Position numbers and translations under genes: made by a program. Below the pieces are notes generated by a model, which searched no databases, was not told where the DNA came from, and was given only the letters and a program-made list of their open reading frames with translations. This document shows positions 16,361-27,263 of a stretch of DNA of 64,000 nt, piece by piece. Source of the DNA: Salinibacterium hongtaonis. GTDB taxonomy: Bacteria > Actinomycetota > Actinomycetes > Actinomycetales > Microbacteriaceae. How positions within the stretch are numbered: the first letter of the stretch is position 1; every line of letters starts with the position of its first letter. The stretch spans positions 1,612,001 through 1,676,000 of the forward strand of contig NZ_CP026951.1 in NCBI RefSeq assembly GCF_003065485.1, written 5' to 3'.

Positions 16361-18997
16361 CTAGTCCTCTGCGGTAACGGTCTGAGCTGTCCCAGCCTGA
16401 ACGACACCGGCACTCGAAGCCCTGCGAGAACCGCGCGAGCGGCCCTGGCCTGGCTGCTTGGGCTCAGGAAGAGCGTCAAGCAGGCTTCCGAGAATCTCCT
16501 CGGCATCACGGGTACTGACGCGCTTGGCCGTGCTCGTGGACTTGACCACGGGGATGTCCAAGATCTCGACGACCTCGACGCTTTCGACGCTTTCGCGGTG
16601 GGAAGCGCTCTGTGTGGCATCTGCATCCTGCTTCATGGCCGGAGCTTCTGCCGACTCGGCCGGCGACTCGCTCGCTGCTGGAGTCGACGCCTTCGAGCGT
16701 GATCGGCGGGATCGACCGGACTTAGCCGGGGCCTGCTCCGGTGTTTCGCCAGCGTTCTGCTCAGCAGAGGCGCCATCGTGAGCGGTCCCCGCTTCGATCG
16801 TGCCAGCAATGGTGCTCGCGGCGATCTGGGCGAGAGCGTTCTTGACGTCCTCCGTGATCACGTGGGTCGGGCTGGTCTTCGGGGCAGCAGCTGCCGCGGC
16901 GCCTCCCCCTTGCGGGCCGCTGGAGTTGCCACCGTTGCCACCGTTGTTATTGCCGCCGCCGTTGTTGCCCTTGCCGCCGCGGCTGCGACGCGTTTCGGGC
17001 TGGGGCGACTGGCGGTGCTTGACGACGGGGTCGTGGTGAATGATGATGCCGCGGCCAGCGCAGGCCTCACAGGCCTCGCTGAACGACTCGATGAGACCGA
17101 GACCCAGCTTCTTGCGGGTCATCTGCACGAGCCCGAGGCTCGTGACCTCCGCAACCTGGTGCTTCGTGCGGTCACGACTCAGGCACTCGACGAGGCGGCG
17201 AAGAACGAGGTCTCGGTTGGATTCGAGCACCATGTCGATGAAGTCCACGACGATGATGCCGCCGATGTCGCGCAGGCGGAGCTGGCGAACGATCTCTTCT
17301 GCGGCTTCGAGGTTGTTCTTGGTGACGGTCTCTTCGAGGTTTCCACCCGATCCGACGAACTTGCCCGTGTTGACGTCCACAACGGTCATCGCCTCGGTGC
17401 GGTCGATGACGAGCGAGCCTCCTGAGGGCAGCCAGACCTTGCGGTCGAGCGCCTTCTCGATCTGCTCGCTGATGCGGTACTGGTCGAACGAGTCGCGGTC
17501 ACCCTCGTACTTTTCGATGCGGTCGACGAGGTCGGGCGCTACGGCACTCAGGTAGTTGGTGATCGTGGCGCGAGCTTCTTCGCCATCGATGACCAGCTTG
17601 TGGAAGTCCTCGTTGAAGACATCACGGACGATCTTGACCAACAGGTCGGGCTCGCTGTGAAGGAGCGCCGGTGCCGAGACGGTTTCGAGGGCAGCGCTAA
17701 TCGAGGCCCACTGCGACGTGAGGCGATTGACATCGAGCGTCAGTTGCTCTTCGGTGGCTCCCTCGGCGGCGGTGCGCACGATAACGCCCGTGTTGTCGGG
17801 GAGAACCTCCTTGAGAATCTTCTTGAGGCGCGCACGCTCGGTGTCGGGCAGCTTGCGGCTGATCCCATTCATCGAGCCGTTCGGCACGTAGACGAGGTAA
17901 CGGCCGGGCAGCGAGACCTGGCTCGTGAGACGGGCACCCTTGTGACCGACGGGATCCTTTGTGACCTGCACGAGCACCTTGTCGCCCGGCTTGAGGGCGA
18001 GTTCAATGCGGCGCGCCTGGTTCTTGCCCTCGGCGGAATTCTCCGCAGCAGCATCCCAGTCGACCTCACCGGAGTAGAGCACGGCATTGCGCCCGCGCCC
18101 GATATCGACGAACGCAGCCTCCATGCTCGGCAGAACGTTCTGCACGCGACCGAGGTACACATTGCCGATGAGCGATGCCTCGGCCGACTGTGCAACATAG
18201 TGCTCAACGAGCACGCCGTCCTCGAGAACACCGATCTGGATGCGGTTGTTCTTTTGACGAACGACCATCGTGCGGTCGACGCTTTCGCGGCGAGCAAGGA
18301 ACTCGGCCTCGGTGACAACCGGACGGCGGCGACCCGCATCACGGCCATCACGGCGACGCTGCTTCTTGGCCTCAAGGCGGGTCGAGCCGCGCACCTTCTG
18401 CGGTTCGTTCGAAGGCTCCGGCTGCACCCGTGGCGCGCGGGTGCGAGTTACGGTCGCGGAGCGCTCCGACTCAGGTGCGTCGTCCTCGCTGGAACGGCGC
18501 CGAGTACGCCGACGAGCCGACGACGATGGCTCCTCGTCCTCATCATCGTGGTTGCTGCGCGCAGGGGAATCCGACGGAGGAACCATCGTCGGCAGATCTG
18601 GCGCTTTAAAGAACAGCGAGGTCGTGGAGCGGGCAACGAGCGGGGCCGTCGCTTCCGTGGGCGCAGCTGCGTCATCTGCCGAAGCGTCAGGGCTCACTTC
18701 GCTTGATTTCGCCTTGCGCGGGGCGCGGGCACGCGTAGTCTTCGCCTGAACAGGCTCAGGCGAAGAGGAATCAACTTCCGCGGCCTTCTCGACTACCGGA
18801 GCCTCGACTGCCGGTGCGGTCTCGTTGGTGGGCTGCTGAATGGGCTCGGCCACGATGGCCTCCTCAACGATCGCAGGAGTCGTGCTCGGGGCGGTCACTG
18901 TCTTCTCGGCAGCCTTTCGGCGCGAACCGAACAGTCGAACTCGCTTGCGAACCCCATCCTTCTGTGTGCCGTCATTGTTTTCGTTTGTATCCACCAT
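16361..18997 (-). CDS. rne: Ribonuclease E/G
   Basis: An 878-residue endoribonuclease for rRNA maturation and mRNA decay. A disordered N-terminal extension of about 240 residues precedes the S1 domain (NVYLGRVQNVLPSMEAAFVDIG near 285). The catalytic DNase I-like part has DRTEAMTVVDVNTGKFVG and IIVVDFIDM, with the two metal-binding aspartates. The zinc-link region CEACAGRG follows near 645. The C-terminus is low-complexity, with a Gly/Asn run, then Arg/Ser and Ala/Glu-rich parts. This central catalytic domain with tails on both sides is the usual actinobacterial form. AGGAG precedes the ATG at a suitable distance. Confidence 0.95.
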   Translation of the reverse strand: MVDTNENNDGTQKDGVRKRVRLFGSRRKAAEKTVTAPSTTPAIVEEAIVAEPIQQPTNETAPAVEAPVVEKAAEVDSSSPEPVQAKTTRARAPRKAKSSEVSPDASADDAAAPTEATAPLVARSTTSLFFKAPDLPTMVPPSDSPARSNHDDEDEEPSSSARRRTRRRSSEDDAPESERSATVTRTRAPRVQPEPSNEPQKVRGSTRLEAKKQRRRDGRDAGRRRPVVTEAEFLARRESVDRTMVVRQKNNRIQIGVLEDGVLVEHYVAQSAEASLIGNVYLGRVQNVLPSMEAAFVDIGRGRNAVLYSGEVDWDAAAENSAEGKNQARRIELALKPGDKVLVQVTKDPVGHKGARLTSQVSLPGRYLVYVPNGSMNGISRKLPDTERARLKKILKEVLPDNTGVIVRTAAEGATEEQLTLDVNRLTSQWASISAALETVSAPALLHSEPDLLVKIVRDVFNEDFHKLVIDGEEARATITNYLSAVAPDLVDRIEKYEGDRDSFDQYRISEQIEKALDRKVWLPSGGSLVIDRTEAMTVVDVNTGKFVGSGGNLEETVTKNNLEAAEEIVRQLRLRDIGGIIVVDFIDMVLESNRDLVLRRLVECLSRDRTKHQVAEVTSLGLVQMTRKKLGLGLIESFSEACEACAGRGIIIHHDPVVKHRQSPQPETRRSRGGKGNNGGGNNNGGNGGNSSGPQGGGAAAAAAPKTSPTHVITEDVKNALAQIAASTIAGTIEAGTAHDGASAEQNAGETPEQAPAKSGRSRRSRSKASTPAASESPAESAEAPAMKQDADATQSASHRESVESVEVVEILDIPVVKSTSTAKRVSTRDAEEILGSLLDALPEPKQPGQGRSRGSRRASSAGVVQAGTAQTVTAED

Positions 18998-19427
18998 CGC
19001 TGGTGCACTCCTAGCCGAACCAGGCAGCCGCGCTACCCTTCGGAAATCTCTCGCGTCAACTCGCGCTTCACGAATTGGCGCTAATCCTTACGTAACAAGC
19101 GGGGCGGATCAGTGCGCAGCGCCTGCGGCTCCTGCCGACTCTGCGGCGAACTCACGGGTGCTGCTGCGACCGGATGGGCCCTGTCTTGCTCGTCTTCTGT
19201 CACATCTGTTCGGTGCTGCACGAGCGGTGCGTCTAGCCTGCGACGGTAAGTGTCGCCAGGTGCCAGATCGAACCGCGGCCCGCAGACCGGAAAGCTTTTC
19301 TTGGTTGCCTCTCCGAGCGCGGCTCGGAGTGGACTTCATCAAATTATCGCACGTTGGGCCGAGAGTGGTGCATTCGGAGTCGCATTGCTATCGCGCCGCA
19401 CCGTGAACGCTCAGCCGAACTGCGAGA
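18998..19427. other. Intergenic region between rne and the VKOR gene
   Basis: A 430-base divergent region. On the minus strand TTGACG (around 19054) followed 18 bases later by TAGCGC is a possible rne promoter. RNase E leaders are often autoregulatory in other bacteria; I see no structure clear enough to claim that here. The half next to the VKOR gene has no convincing promoter, RNA gene or small open frame. Confidence 0.4.
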
Positions 19428-20261
19428 ATGTTCGACATGTCGAAGCCCCATATGGCCCTAGTCTCACCCTCGCGAGGCCTAACGGTGGGGCTCGTAGTTG
19501 CCGCAATTGCGGGCGTCTGCGGAGTCGTGCTCAGTTTCGTCAGCGCCGTGCGAGAACTGTCTGAGCTTGGCGTAGGCGATTCGCCGTCTACCGTGCTCGG
19601 AGTGCCGTGGTCTGTCGTGGGCATCGCGGTTTTTGCGGCGATCCTCGGCTTCGCCGTCGTTTTGCTGCAGCGCGATCCCTCCGCTGCACCACACCGGCGT
19701 GTTGCCATGGGAACCACGCTGATCATCGCGGGCATGATCGGTCTCTGGGCCGGCTGGGCACTCACCGCCGACAAAGTCATAACCGTGACGAGCCCCCAAG
19801 CCGACCTCGATTGCAACTTCACGCTTCTGGTGCAGTGCGGCGCCAACCTCACCTCGTGGCAGGGCTCGATTCTGGGCTTCCCGAACCCCCTGCTCGGCAT
19901 CGGCGGGTGGGTCGCCGCGCTCGTGATGGGCGTCGCACTCGTTAGCGCCATTCCCCTCCGGCGGGCCCTGTGGGCGTGGTTCACGCTCGGAGTCACGGGG
20001 GCGATGGCCCTGGTGATCTGGCTGATCTCGCAGAGCATCTTCGTTCTCGGCACGCTCTGCCCGTGGTGCATGGTCACCTGGGCCGTGACGATCCCCGTCT
20101 TCTGGCTGTGCTGGGCGGAGCTACTGAGACGCTCACCGCAGCGCAGGCTGGCCGCGGCCGCTGGAGCCGTGTTGGGCTGGATTCCGCTGCTCACCGTGGC
20201 GAGCTACCTTGTGGTGGCGATCATCGCCCAGCTGAGGCTGGACGTGATCGCCTACCTATAG
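19428..20261 (+). CDS. Vitamin K epoxide reductase (VKOR) family membrane protein
   Basis: A protein of 277 residues from ATG 19428 (or 274 from ATG 19437; neither has a strong ribosome site). Five to six hydrophobic helices are visible. The loop DCNFTLLVQCGAN near residues 126-138 carries the first cysteine pair and LGTLCPWCMVTW near 206 the active CXXC, the VKOR signature. Bacterial VKORs re-oxidise the periplasmic disulfide-forming protein DsbA, taking the place of DsbB in actinobacteria. It lacks a fused thioredoxin domain, so a separate partner is needed. It ends convergently with ndk. Confidence 0.9.
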   Translation: MFDMSKPHMALVSPSRGLTVGLVVAAIAGVCGVVLSFVSAVRELSELGVGDSPSTVLGVPWSVVGIAVFAAILGFAVVLLQRDPSAAPHRRVAMGTTLIIAGMIGLWAGWALTADKVITVTSPQADLDCNFTLLVQCGANLTSWQGSILGFPNPLLGIGGWVAALVMGVALVSAIPLRRALWAWFTLGVTGAMALVIWLISQSIFVLGTLCPWCMVTWAVTIPVFWLCWAELLRRSPQRRLAAAAGAVLGWIPLLTVASYLVVAIIAQLRLDVIAYL

Positions 20262-20266
20262 GCGGG

Positions 20267-20689
20267 TCAGGAGAACCAGAGGGCCAGTTCGCGCGCTGCC
20301 GACTCCGGCGAGTCGCTGCCGTGCACGAGGTTCTGCTGAACCTTGACGCCCCAGTCGCGACCAAGGTCACCGCGGATCGTGCCGGGTGCAGCGGTCGTCG
20401 GGTCTGTTGTGCCGGCGAGCGAACGGAATCCCTCGATCACTCGATTGCCTGCAACGCGGATCGCAACAACGGGGCCGCTCTCCATGAACTCGACGAGGGG
20501 CTCATAGAACGGCTTGCCCTGGTGCTCCGCGTAGTGCTCCGCGAGAAGTGAACGGTCGGCCTGAACGAAGCGGATGTCAACGAGCTGGTACCCCTTGGCC
20601 TCGATGCGGCGAAGGATCTCACCGGTGAGTCCGCGGGCGACGCCATCCGGCTTGACAAGCACGAGAGTTTCTTCAATGTCGTTGGACAC
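20267..20689 (-). CDS. ndk: Nucleoside diphosphate kinase
   Basis: A 140-residue enzyme that equilibrates nucleoside di- and triphosphates through a phosphohistidine. It opens ETLVLVKPDGVARG. The active His is in QNLVHGSDSPE at about residue 123, and TIRGDLG is near 104. Length is normal. It is the last gene of the ileS-folC-DUF4233-ndk series, nine bases after the DUF4233 stop. Confidence 0.97.
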   Translation of the reverse strand: MSNDIEETLVLVKPDGVARGLTGEILRRIEAKGYQLVDIRFVQADRSLLAEHYAEHQGKPFYEPLVEFMESGPVVAIRVAGNRVIEGFRSLAGTTDPTTAAPGTIRGDLGRDWGVKVQQNLVHGSDSPESAARELALWFS

Positions 20690-20698
20690 GGTTTCTCC

Positions 20699-21067
20699 TT
20701 AGTTGGTGGTGGGGTTAAAGAAGGCGGCGTTGCGACGGTCGAGCCTGCGACCGACGACGAAACAGTACGTCCAGATCGCGACAAAGATCACGCCCGTCAC
20801 AAAAAGCGCCGGGTGCACGAATCCGAGAAGGATGAGGGCAACCTGCAGCGCCCAGCCGACCCAGAGCGCCCACTCGTGACGCAGCATCCCCGATGTGAGC
20901 AGCAGCAGGATGGCGAAGACCGCCCCGCCGCCGAAGGCCACGCCAGCGGGCAGAAGCTTGAGCGCGAACACGGTGAGGGTGACAAAGAAGATCAGAACGG
21001 CTTCGAGGCCGAGCACGATCGAGAGAAGGCTCTCGGTGGCTCCCCTCCTGCGCTTGACGGCGCTCAC
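20699..21067 (-). CDS. DUF4233 membrane protein
   Basis: A 122-residue protein starting at GTG 21067, whose GTGA overlaps the folC stop. An upstream extension within folC was rejected. After a basic N-terminus (KRRRGATESLLS) there are four hydrophobic helices, with LGLEAVLIFFVTLTVFAL and HPALFVTGVIFVAIWTYCFVVGR at either end. DUF4233 genes regularly sit between folC and ndk in actinobacteria; their function is unknown. Confidence 0.85.
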   Translation of the reverse strand: MSAVKRRRGATESLLSIVLGLEAVLIFFVTLTVFALKLLPAGVAFGGGAVFAILLLLTSGMLRHEWALWVGWALQVALILLGFVHPALFVTGVIFVAIWTYCFVVGRRLDRRNAAFFNPTTN

Positions 21068-22470
21068 GGCTTCCACCCCTCTTCGCTCGCGATATCGATT
21101 GCCTCGCCAACGAGGGTGATCGACCCCGTAACTACCACAGCGCGCTTGGGTTGCTCGGCGGCCCATGCCCGGGCCGCAGCAAGGGCCTCAGAAGCCTCGT
21201 CGTACTCCCACGTCGAGTCACTGTCGGCGATCTCCTTAACGATGTACGCGAGGTCGTCCGATGACACCGCGCGATCGGATGCCGACTGGGTCACATAGAA
21301 CCGGGTCGCCTTCGGTGCCAGAGCAGAGATGATGCCCTCGGCATCTTTGTCCTCAAGCACGCCGACGACAAACGCGATCTCATCGAAATCGAAGAACTCC
21401 TCCAGAGCGCGAGTCAGGCTCTGCGCACCGTGCGGATTGTGGGCTGCATCAACGATCACCGTCGGGTCGATGCCGACGAGCTCGAGCCTGCCTGGCGAGG
21501 TTGCCGTGGCGAACGCCTCCTCAACGACATCGAGCGGAAGCGCCTGCGTTCCGTCGCCGAAGAACGCTTCTACCGCCGCAACGGCAACCGCAGCATTCTG
21601 GGCCTGGTGGGCACCATAGAGCGGGAGAAAGACGTCGCCGTAGGTTGAGGAGCGTCCCCGAACGGAGACGAGCTGGCCGCCGACCGCCATCGTGCCGGCG
21701 GCGACATCGAAGCCGTCTCCCTGGCGGACAATGGTCACCCCGAGGGAAGCGGCTTTGGCAGAAAGCTCGGCTGCAGCGGCGGGGTCCTGCGCCGCCGTGA
21801 CGACGACACTGCCTTGCTTGATGATGCCAGCCTTGGTGCGCGCGATCTCGGCGATCGTCGAGCCGAGGCGGTGAACGTGGTCCAGTGCAATGGGAGTGAA
21901 CACCGCAACATCGGCCGTGGCAATGTTCGTGGAGTCCCACTCCCCGCCCATTCCGGTCTCAAGCACGACCACATCGACCGGAGCGTCGGCAAACGCGGCG
22001 AAAGCCAGCAGGGTGAACGTCTCAAAGTAGGTAAGAGGCGCCTCGCCCTCCTGCGCAAGCGCAGCATCCGTCATGGTCACATACGGCTCGATTTCGCTCC
22101 ACGCCGCAATGAAAGCCTCGTTGCTGATGGGCTCGCCGTCGATCATGATGCGCTCGTTTACGCGCGACAGGTGCGGGCTCGTGAGCAGTCCCGTGCGCAA
22201 ACCGTGCGCCCTCAGAAGGCTGTCGATAATGCGGCTCGTGCTGGTCTTGCCGTTGGTGCCGGCAATGTGAATGACGGGGCTTGCCGCTTGCGGGTCTCCG
22301 AGGAGGGCGGCAGCACGCCGCGTCGGCTCAAGTCGGGGCCGCGGCGACGACTCCCCCACGCGCGAAAGCAGCTGCGCATAAACCTGATCGGCCCTCGGCT
22401 GAAGGAGAGCATCGTCGCTGAGTTCGGGGTCGTCAGACAGCTTCTTGTTGCGCGGTGAATTCTCAGACAT
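21064..22470 (-). CDS. folC: Folylpolyglutamate synthase / dihydrofolate synthase
   Basis: A 468-residue Mur-ligase-like enzyme that adds glutamates to folates (and, in bifunctional members, glutamate to dihydropteroate). It has [15 protein letters not shown], the P-loop, near residue 68, [14 protein letters not shown] near 97, [14 protein letters not shown] near 167 and [12 protein letters not shown] near 349. ATG 22470 was chosen: it overlaps the ileS stop by eight bases, whereas the longer upstream extension lies within ileS and is not FolC-like. Coupled translation with ileS is likely. Confidence 0.95.
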   Translation of the reverse strand: MSENSPRNKKLSDDPELSDDALLQPRADQVYAQLLSRVGESSPRPRLEPTRRAAALLGDPQAASPVIHIAGTNGKTSTSRIIDSLLRAHGLRTGLLTSPHLSRVNERIMIDGEPISNEAFIAAWSEIEPYVTMTDAALAQEGEAPLTYFETFTLLAFAAFADAPVDVVVLETGMGGEWDSTNIATADVAVFTPIALDHVHRLGSTIAEIARTKAGIIKQGSVVVTAAQDPAAAAELSAKAASLGVTIVRQGDGFDVAAGTMAVGGQLVSVRGRSSTYGDVFLPLYGAHQAQNAAVAVAAVEAFFGDGTQALPLDVVEEAFATATSPGRLELVGIDPTVIVDAAHNPHGAQSLTRALEEFFDFDEIAFVVGVLEDKDAEGIISALAPKATRFYVTQSASDRAVSSDDLAYIVKEIADSDSTWEYDEASEALAAARAWAAEQPKRAVVVTGSITLVGEAIDIASEEGWKP

Positions 22471-25400
22471 CGATCGATGCTCCTTGCTGTGATCCCTCGA
22501 TGCGAGCGACATCGATGACGATGTCCCCCGTGTTGGCGTACTTGCCTGCCGGCACAGTGGCGCGGTGGGCACCTACAGAGCCGGCGAGTTCAGCGCCCGG
22601 TCCGGCGGCAACGCCCGTAGCCACCGCGAGAGTCTCCTCCGCGATGATCTCGATAAAGCTCTCGACCGAAGCAGCCTCTTCCTCCGACGCAAAGAACAGG
22701 TCGAGACGGATGCGATCGCTCACGTCGAGACCAGCAGCCTTGCGGGTGTCTTGCACGGCGCGAATGATGTCACGGGCCAGCCCCTCGGCCTCAAGCTCGG
22801 GCGTGGTCGCGGTATCGAGAAGCACGAAGCCTCCCGTGGCGAGAAAGCTGATCGCGCTCGATTCATCGGCCGCGGTCAGCTCAAGCTCGAACTCTGAGGG
22901 CAGGAGTTCAAGGCCTCCGACGATGACGTTGTCTCCGTTGGCGACCCAGTCCCCGCGCTTTGCTGCGGGGATAACCTGCTGCACGGCCTTGCCGATGCGC
23001 GGCCCAGCCGCACGAGCGTTCACCGTGAGCTTGCGCTCAATGCCGTACTCGCCCAGGCTGCCCTCCACGAGCGGCTGCAGGTTCACCCGCTTCACGTTAA
23101 GTTCGTCGCGCAGGATGTCGCTGAATGCCGCCAGTCGCTCACTGTCTTCGCTCACCACCGTGAGGCTTGCCAGTGGCAGACGAACTCTCTTGCCCGTCGA
23201 CTTGCGAAGGGCAAGGCCAGCGGATGCGATCTCCCTCACCCGATCCATGGTGCTCGCGAGGTCATCGTCCTCGGGGAAGGCCTCGGCATCGGGCCAGTCG
23301 AGAAGGTGCACGCTGCGCCCTCCAGTCAGACCCTTCCAGACGCGTTCCGTCACCAACGGTGCCAGTGGCGCGGCAAGACGAGTGAGGGTCTCCAGCACGG
23401 TAAAGAGCGTGTCGAAGGCATCGCGCCACTCGGCACCGCCGTTCTCTCCCGCCCAGAAGCGGTCGCGACTGCGACGCACATACCAATTGGTGAGGACATC
23501 GGCGAAGTCGCGCAGAGACTGCGCAGCAAGCGGGGAATCGAGCGCGTCGAGGTGGGCCGTCACGTCGATGATGAGCTGGCGCATCTTGGCCAACAGGTAG
23601 CGGTCGAGAACGTTCGTGGAGTCAGTGCGCCACGACGCAACGTAGCCACCCTCCTGGGCTGCATTGGCGTAGAGGCTGAAGAAGTAATAGCTGTTCCAGA
23701 GCGGCAGCAAGAACTGCCGCACACCCTCCCGGATGCCCTCCTCGGTCACGATGAGGTTGCCACCGCGGATGACGGACGACGACATCAGGAACCAGCGCAT
23801 CGCATCCGCGCCATCGCGATCGAAGACCTCGTTGACATCGGGATAGTTGCGCAGCGACTTGGACATCTTCTGGCCGTCGTTGCCGAGCACGATGCCATGG
23901 CTGATCACGTTCTTGAACGCGGGACGGTCAAAGAGCGCGGTCGACAGCACGTGCATCGTGTAGAACCAGCCGCGGGTCTGCCCGATGTACTCCACGATGA
24001 AGTCGGCGGGGCTGTGTGAGTCGAACCATTCGCGGTTCTCGAACGGATAGTGAACCTGCGCATAGGGCATCGAGCCGGAGTCAAACCACACGTCGAGCAC
24101 GTCTTCGATGCGGCGCATCGTGGAGGTGCCCGTCGGGTCGTCGGGGTTGGGACGCGTGAGGTCGTCGATGTAGGGACGGTGCAGATCTACCTCGCCGTCG
24201 GAGTTGCGCGGCAACGTTCCGAAATCGCGCTCAAGCTCTTCTAGCGAGCCGTAGACATCGATACGGGGGTACTCGGGGTCGTCGCTCTTCCACACCGGAA
24301 TGGGCGAGCCCCAGTAGCGGTTGCGCGAGATCGACCAGTCACGGGCACCGGCCATCCACTTGCCGAACTGACCGTGCTTGACGTTCTCGGGAACCCAGTT
24401 GATCTCTTCATTGAGGTCGACCGCGCGGTCACGAAACTCCGGAACGCGGATGAACCAGCTCGAGACCGCCTTGTAAATGAGCGGCTGGCGGCAGCGCCAG
24501 CAGTGCGGATAGCTGTGCTCGTAGCTCTTCTGCTGCAGCAGCCGCCCCTCGGCCCGAAGCAGCTGGGTCAGCGGCTTGTTCGCGTCGAAGACCTGCATGC
24601 CTGCCACGGGCTCGACGCTCGGCAAAAAGCGCCCGCCGTCGTTGACAGAGATGACCACGGGGATTCCAGCGGCAGCACAGGTGATCTGGTCGTCCTCGCC
24701 GTAGGCCGGAGCCTGATGCACGATGCCGGTGCCCTCACCCGTCGCCACGTAGTCAGCGACAAGGATCTGCCACGCATTCTGCGTGCCGTACGTTTCGGCA
24801 TCCGCATAAAAGTCCCAGAGGCGGTCATATTGCACGCCTCCGAGCTCGGCACCGCTGATCGTGCGGGAGATCGCGTCACGCGCAGCTTCTGCACTCTCGT
24901 AGCCCAGCTCTTTGGCGTACGCGGCAACCGTGTCGCCCGCGAGAAGGTATTCGGCGACGCCCTCCTCTGCCCCGTCGCCTCCCCCGAGGGGTCCGCTCGG
25001 CACGACCGCATATTCGATCTCCGGCCCAACGGCCAGGGCCAGGTTGGTGGGCAAAGTCCACGGCGTCGTCGTCCAGGCAAGGGCCCTTACTGCGGTGAGG
25101 CCGAGCACTTCGGCCTTCTCTCCGACGAGCGGGAACGTCACAGTGACAGTCTGATCCTGCCGCATCTTGTAGACATCGTCGTCCATGCGCAGTTCGTGGT
25201 TGGAGAGCGGAGTCTCGTCGTTCCAGCAATAGGGAAGAACGCGGAAGCCCTCGTAGGCGAGCCCCTTATCGTGGAGCTGCTTGAACGCCCAGATCACGGA
25301 CTCCATAAAGCTCACATCGAGCGTCTTGTAGTCGTTCTCAAAGTCGACCCAGCGTGCCTGACGGGTCACATAGTTCTGCCACTCATCGGTGTACTTGAGC

Positions 25401-25804
25401 ACTGAGGCGCGGGCTGCGGCGTTGAAGGCGCCGATGCCCATTTCCTCGATCTCTTCTTTCTTAGTGATTCCGAGTTGGCGCATTGCTTCGAGCTCTGCCG
25501 GCAGCCCGTGGGTGTCCCAGCCGAATCGGCGCTGCACCTGCTTGCCGCGCATCGTCTGATAGCGGGGAAACAGGTCCTTGGCGTAGCCGGTGAGCAGGTG
25601 GCCGTAGTGCGGCAGACCGTTGGCGAAGGGAGGGCCATCGTAGAAGACCCATTCCTCGCACCCCTCGCGCTGATCGATGGATGCCTGAAAGGTTCCATCG
25701 CCCTTCCAAAACGCCAAGATTCCCTGCTCGATCGCGGGGAGGCTCGGGCTCGGCGTGAGGGGCTCGGCGTGAGAACCGTCGGCGTCGGGGCGAGGGTAGG
25801 TCAT
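22463..25804 (-). CDS. ileS: Isoleucyl-tRNA synthetase
   Basis: A class I synthetase of 1113 residues. The HIGH-type motif is [15 protein letters not shown] near residue 64 and the ATP-binding loop is [12 protein letters not shown]. The editing region has [12 protein letters not shown]. Sequence character and size (over 1000 residues) match the eukaryote-like type common in actinobacteria, which often confers mupirocin tolerance. ATG 25804 was chosen because AGGAG lies five bases upstream. The leader is a T-box riboswitch (25805-26023), so expression should rise when charged tRNA-Ile falls. Confidence 0.97.
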   Translation of the reverse strand: MTYPRPDADGSHAEPLTPSPSLPAIEQGILAFWKGDGTFQASIDQREGCEEWVFYDGPPFANGLPHYGHLLTGYAKDLFPRYQTMRGKQVQRRFGWDTHGLPAELEAMRQLGITKKEEIEEMGIGAFNAAARASVLKYTDEWQNYVTRQARWVDFENDYKTLDVSFMESVIWAFKQLHDKGLAYEGFRVLPYCWNDETPLSNHELRMDDDVYKMRQDQTVTVTFPLVGEKAEVLGLTAVRALAWTTTPWTLPTNLALAVGPEIEYAVVPSGPLGGGDGAEEGVAEYLLAGDTVAAYAKELGYESAEAARDAISRTISGAELGGVQYDRLWDFYADAETYGTQNAWQILVADYVATGEGTGIVHQAPAYGEDDQITCAAAGIPVVISVNDGGRFLPSVEPVAGMQVFDANKPLTQLLRAEGRLLQQKSYEHSYPHCWRCRQPLIYKAVSSWFIRVPEFRDRAVDLNEEINWVPENVKHGQFGKWMAGARDWSISRNRYWGSPIPVWKSDDPEYPRIDVYGSLEELERDFGTLPRNSDGEVDLHRPYIDDLTRPNPDDPTGTSTMRRIEDVLDVWFDSGSMPYAQVHYPFENREWFDSHSPADFIVEYIGQTRGWFYTMHVLSTALFDRPAFKNVISHGIVLGNDGQKMSKSLRNYPDVNEVFDRDGADAMRWFLMSSSVIRGGNLIVTEEGIREGVRQFLLPLWNSYYFFSLYANAAQEGGYVASWRTDSTNVLDRYLLAKMRQLIIDVTAHLDALDSPLAAQSLRDFADVLTNWYVRRSRDRFWAGENGGAEWRDAFDTLFTVLETLTRLAAPLAPLVTERVWKGLTGGRSVHLLDWPDAEAFPEDDDLASTMDRVREIASAGLALRKSTGKRVRLPLASLTVVSEDSERLAAFSDILRDELNVKRVNLQPLVEGSLGEYGIERKLTVNARAAGPRIGKAVQQVIPAAKRGDWVANGDNVIVGGLELLPSEFELELTAADESSAISFLATGGFVLLDTATTPELEAEGLARDIIRAVQDTRKAAGLDVSDRIRLDLFFASEEEAASVESFIEIIAEETLAVATGVAAGPGAELAGSVGAHRATVPAGKYANTGDIVIDVARIEGSQQGASIDV

Positions 25805-26023
25805 TGGGTCTCCTGGGCAGTCATGACTCTGCACGAGGACGACGGATGATGAGAATCACCTGCCGCGGTACCACCCCGCTTGCCCTCTGCGTCGCAGTGA
25901 ACGCATCGAGCCGCTTGTTCCTTGGCGATGACGGGCCAGCCCCGTTCGGTTCTACCAGGCGGGCATCCAGGATGCCCACCGTTCTTCCGAAAGCTCCCCG
26001 ATGATGGTCGGATCACAGCCTGT
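25805..26023 (-). promoter_or_regulatory. T-box riboswitch controlling ileS
   Basis: The leader on the minus strand contains the T-box sequence TGGTACCGCGG (25873-25863) within GGGGTGGTACCGCGGC. It also has a stem I region with ATC ATC (26005-26000), an Ile codon usable as specifier, and nested stems between. No terminator with a U-run separates the T-box from the gene. The AGGAG ribosome site lies about 50 bases after the T-box, which fits the translational (sequestrator) type of actinobacterial ileS T-boxes. A -10-like TATCCT lies at 26035-26030, so transcription would begin near 26023. Confidence 0.85.
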
Positions 26024-26246
26024 GACATAAGGATACCGCGAGCGGGCTGGGGGCGAAATCGCTAGCCCTCTATGGTGTTTCGCGCTTTCGGAGATGGGGT
26101 TCCAGGCGAAAACGACCGGTTCCGTCGCGGCGGCTCCGACGAGTTCGCAGACGATGCCCCCTCGCTCCACGAGGATGGTGAGCGGAGGCTGCAGCGACAG
26201 GGTCGGTCTGATCGACGCCCGTCTGCCCCGTGCAGCCCGACAGGGT
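26024..26246. other. Spacer upstream of the ileS T-box
   Basis: A 223-base stretch between the T-box start and the DUF1648 stop. It contains the likely ileS promoter (-10 TATCCT at 26035-26030 and a weak TTTCGC 17 bases before it). Short open frames occur on both strands, but none has a ribosome site or protein-like composition. I see nothing else here. Confidence 0.4.
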
Positions 26247-27263
26247 TCAAGCGGCGGGGTGTTCGATGACTCCTGCGAGCACAGCGGCGCCCGTTTCTGC
26301 GTCGTCAACCGTGACCACAAAGCGCTTGCCACTGCGGCGCTCAACCTCGATCGCTGGCCCCTTACGCATGACGACACCAGAGCGACCCTGGGCATCCCAA
26401 CGCCAGCCCCACCCTCCAAAGTCGGCGGTGGGGTTGACCTCGACGACGCGCACGGCGACGATTTCGGCCGCCGGGATGGTGGTCTTGGGGAATCCCGCCA
26501 CGCTGCGCACGGTGAGCCCACGGTGATCGGCTGAGACCCTCCACCACGACATGCTCACCAACAACAGCGCCAGCACGAGAACGATGCCGACAACGAGGGG
26601 AAGCATCTTTGGCTCACTCGCGGATGCGACCACTCCTCCCGCCGCGACCGCGAGGATGGCAATACACACGAGGACGATGCCGCCCCGAGCCATGGAGACG
26701 TTGCGAGTCCACGAAACACGCTCAGTTGACGCCGCGACGATGGGGGTCGGCTCGATACCGGCGACCGGGGTGCGATCAACGGGCGGAAGGACGAACCATG
26801 CCAGCCCTGCGAGCGCGAACCCGACGATGAATCCCAGCAGGAGGGCTGGCCCCGCGTCAGGAACATCATGCGCATCAGCGAAGCCACGCTGAATCGCGAG
26901 CGATCCGCCCACGCCGATTGCGATAATGCTCGCTAGCCATGGACCCGTGACCGCGATGGCCTTCTGATTCGCACTGAGTAAACCCGCATCCGTTGTCTTC
27001 CATGTCGAGGTGGCAGCAAAAACCGCGAACCCGACCGGGACAACAAACATGATGAACACCAGTTGCCAGGGACTGCCGAACCCGTCTGGGCCAGACCCAG
27101 ACCAGTGAATTGCCGCCGGGTTGGGGACCTCGGGAATCCAGGATGCCGCAACGGCCGCGCCGATGAAGCCGACGAGAGCAGGGAAGACCCCGCCCACCAG
27201 GGTCGCTCGGATGCGGGTGTTGTGGATGCGACGGGCAAGGTCGGTGGTGCTATCCGGGGTCAC
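26247..27263 (-). CDS. DUF1648 domain membrane protein
   Basis: A 338-residue protein from GTG 27263, overlapping the stop of the GntR gene (GTGA). The N-terminal DUF1648 part has VPNPAAIHWSGSGPDGFGS near residue 45. Five hydrophobic helices follow up to about residue 230, then a soluble C-terminal domain of about 110 residues with WGWRWDAQGRSGVVMRKG. GntR-DUF1648 gene pairs of this type are common; the membrane protein is taken to be the regulator's target, but its function is unknown. Confidence 0.8.
   Translation of the reverse strand: MTPDSTTDLARRIHNTRIRATLVGGVFPALVGFIGAAVAASWIPEVPNPAAIHWSGSGPDGFGSPWQLVFIMFVVPVGFAVFAATSTWKTTDAGLLSANQKAIAVTGPWLASIIAIGVGGSLAIQRGFADAHDVPDAGPALLLGFIVGFALAGLAWFVLPPVDRTPVAGIEPTPIVAASTERVSWTRNVSMARGGIVLVCIAILAVAAGGVVASASEPKMLPLVVGIVLVLALLLVSMSWWRVSADHRGLTVRSVAGFPKTTIPAAEIVAVRVVEVNPTADFGGWGWRWDAQGRSGVVMRKGPAIEVERRSGKRFVVTVDDAETGAAVLAGVIEHPAA

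Noticed and set aside
17600..18706. A 368-codon plus-strand open frame
   Set aside because: It lies opposite the S1 and catalytic region of rne and shows no family motif.
26072..26269. A 65-codon plus-strand open frame near the ileS leader
   Set aside because: No ribosome site, poor composition, and overlap with the DUF1648 gene's end on the other strand.
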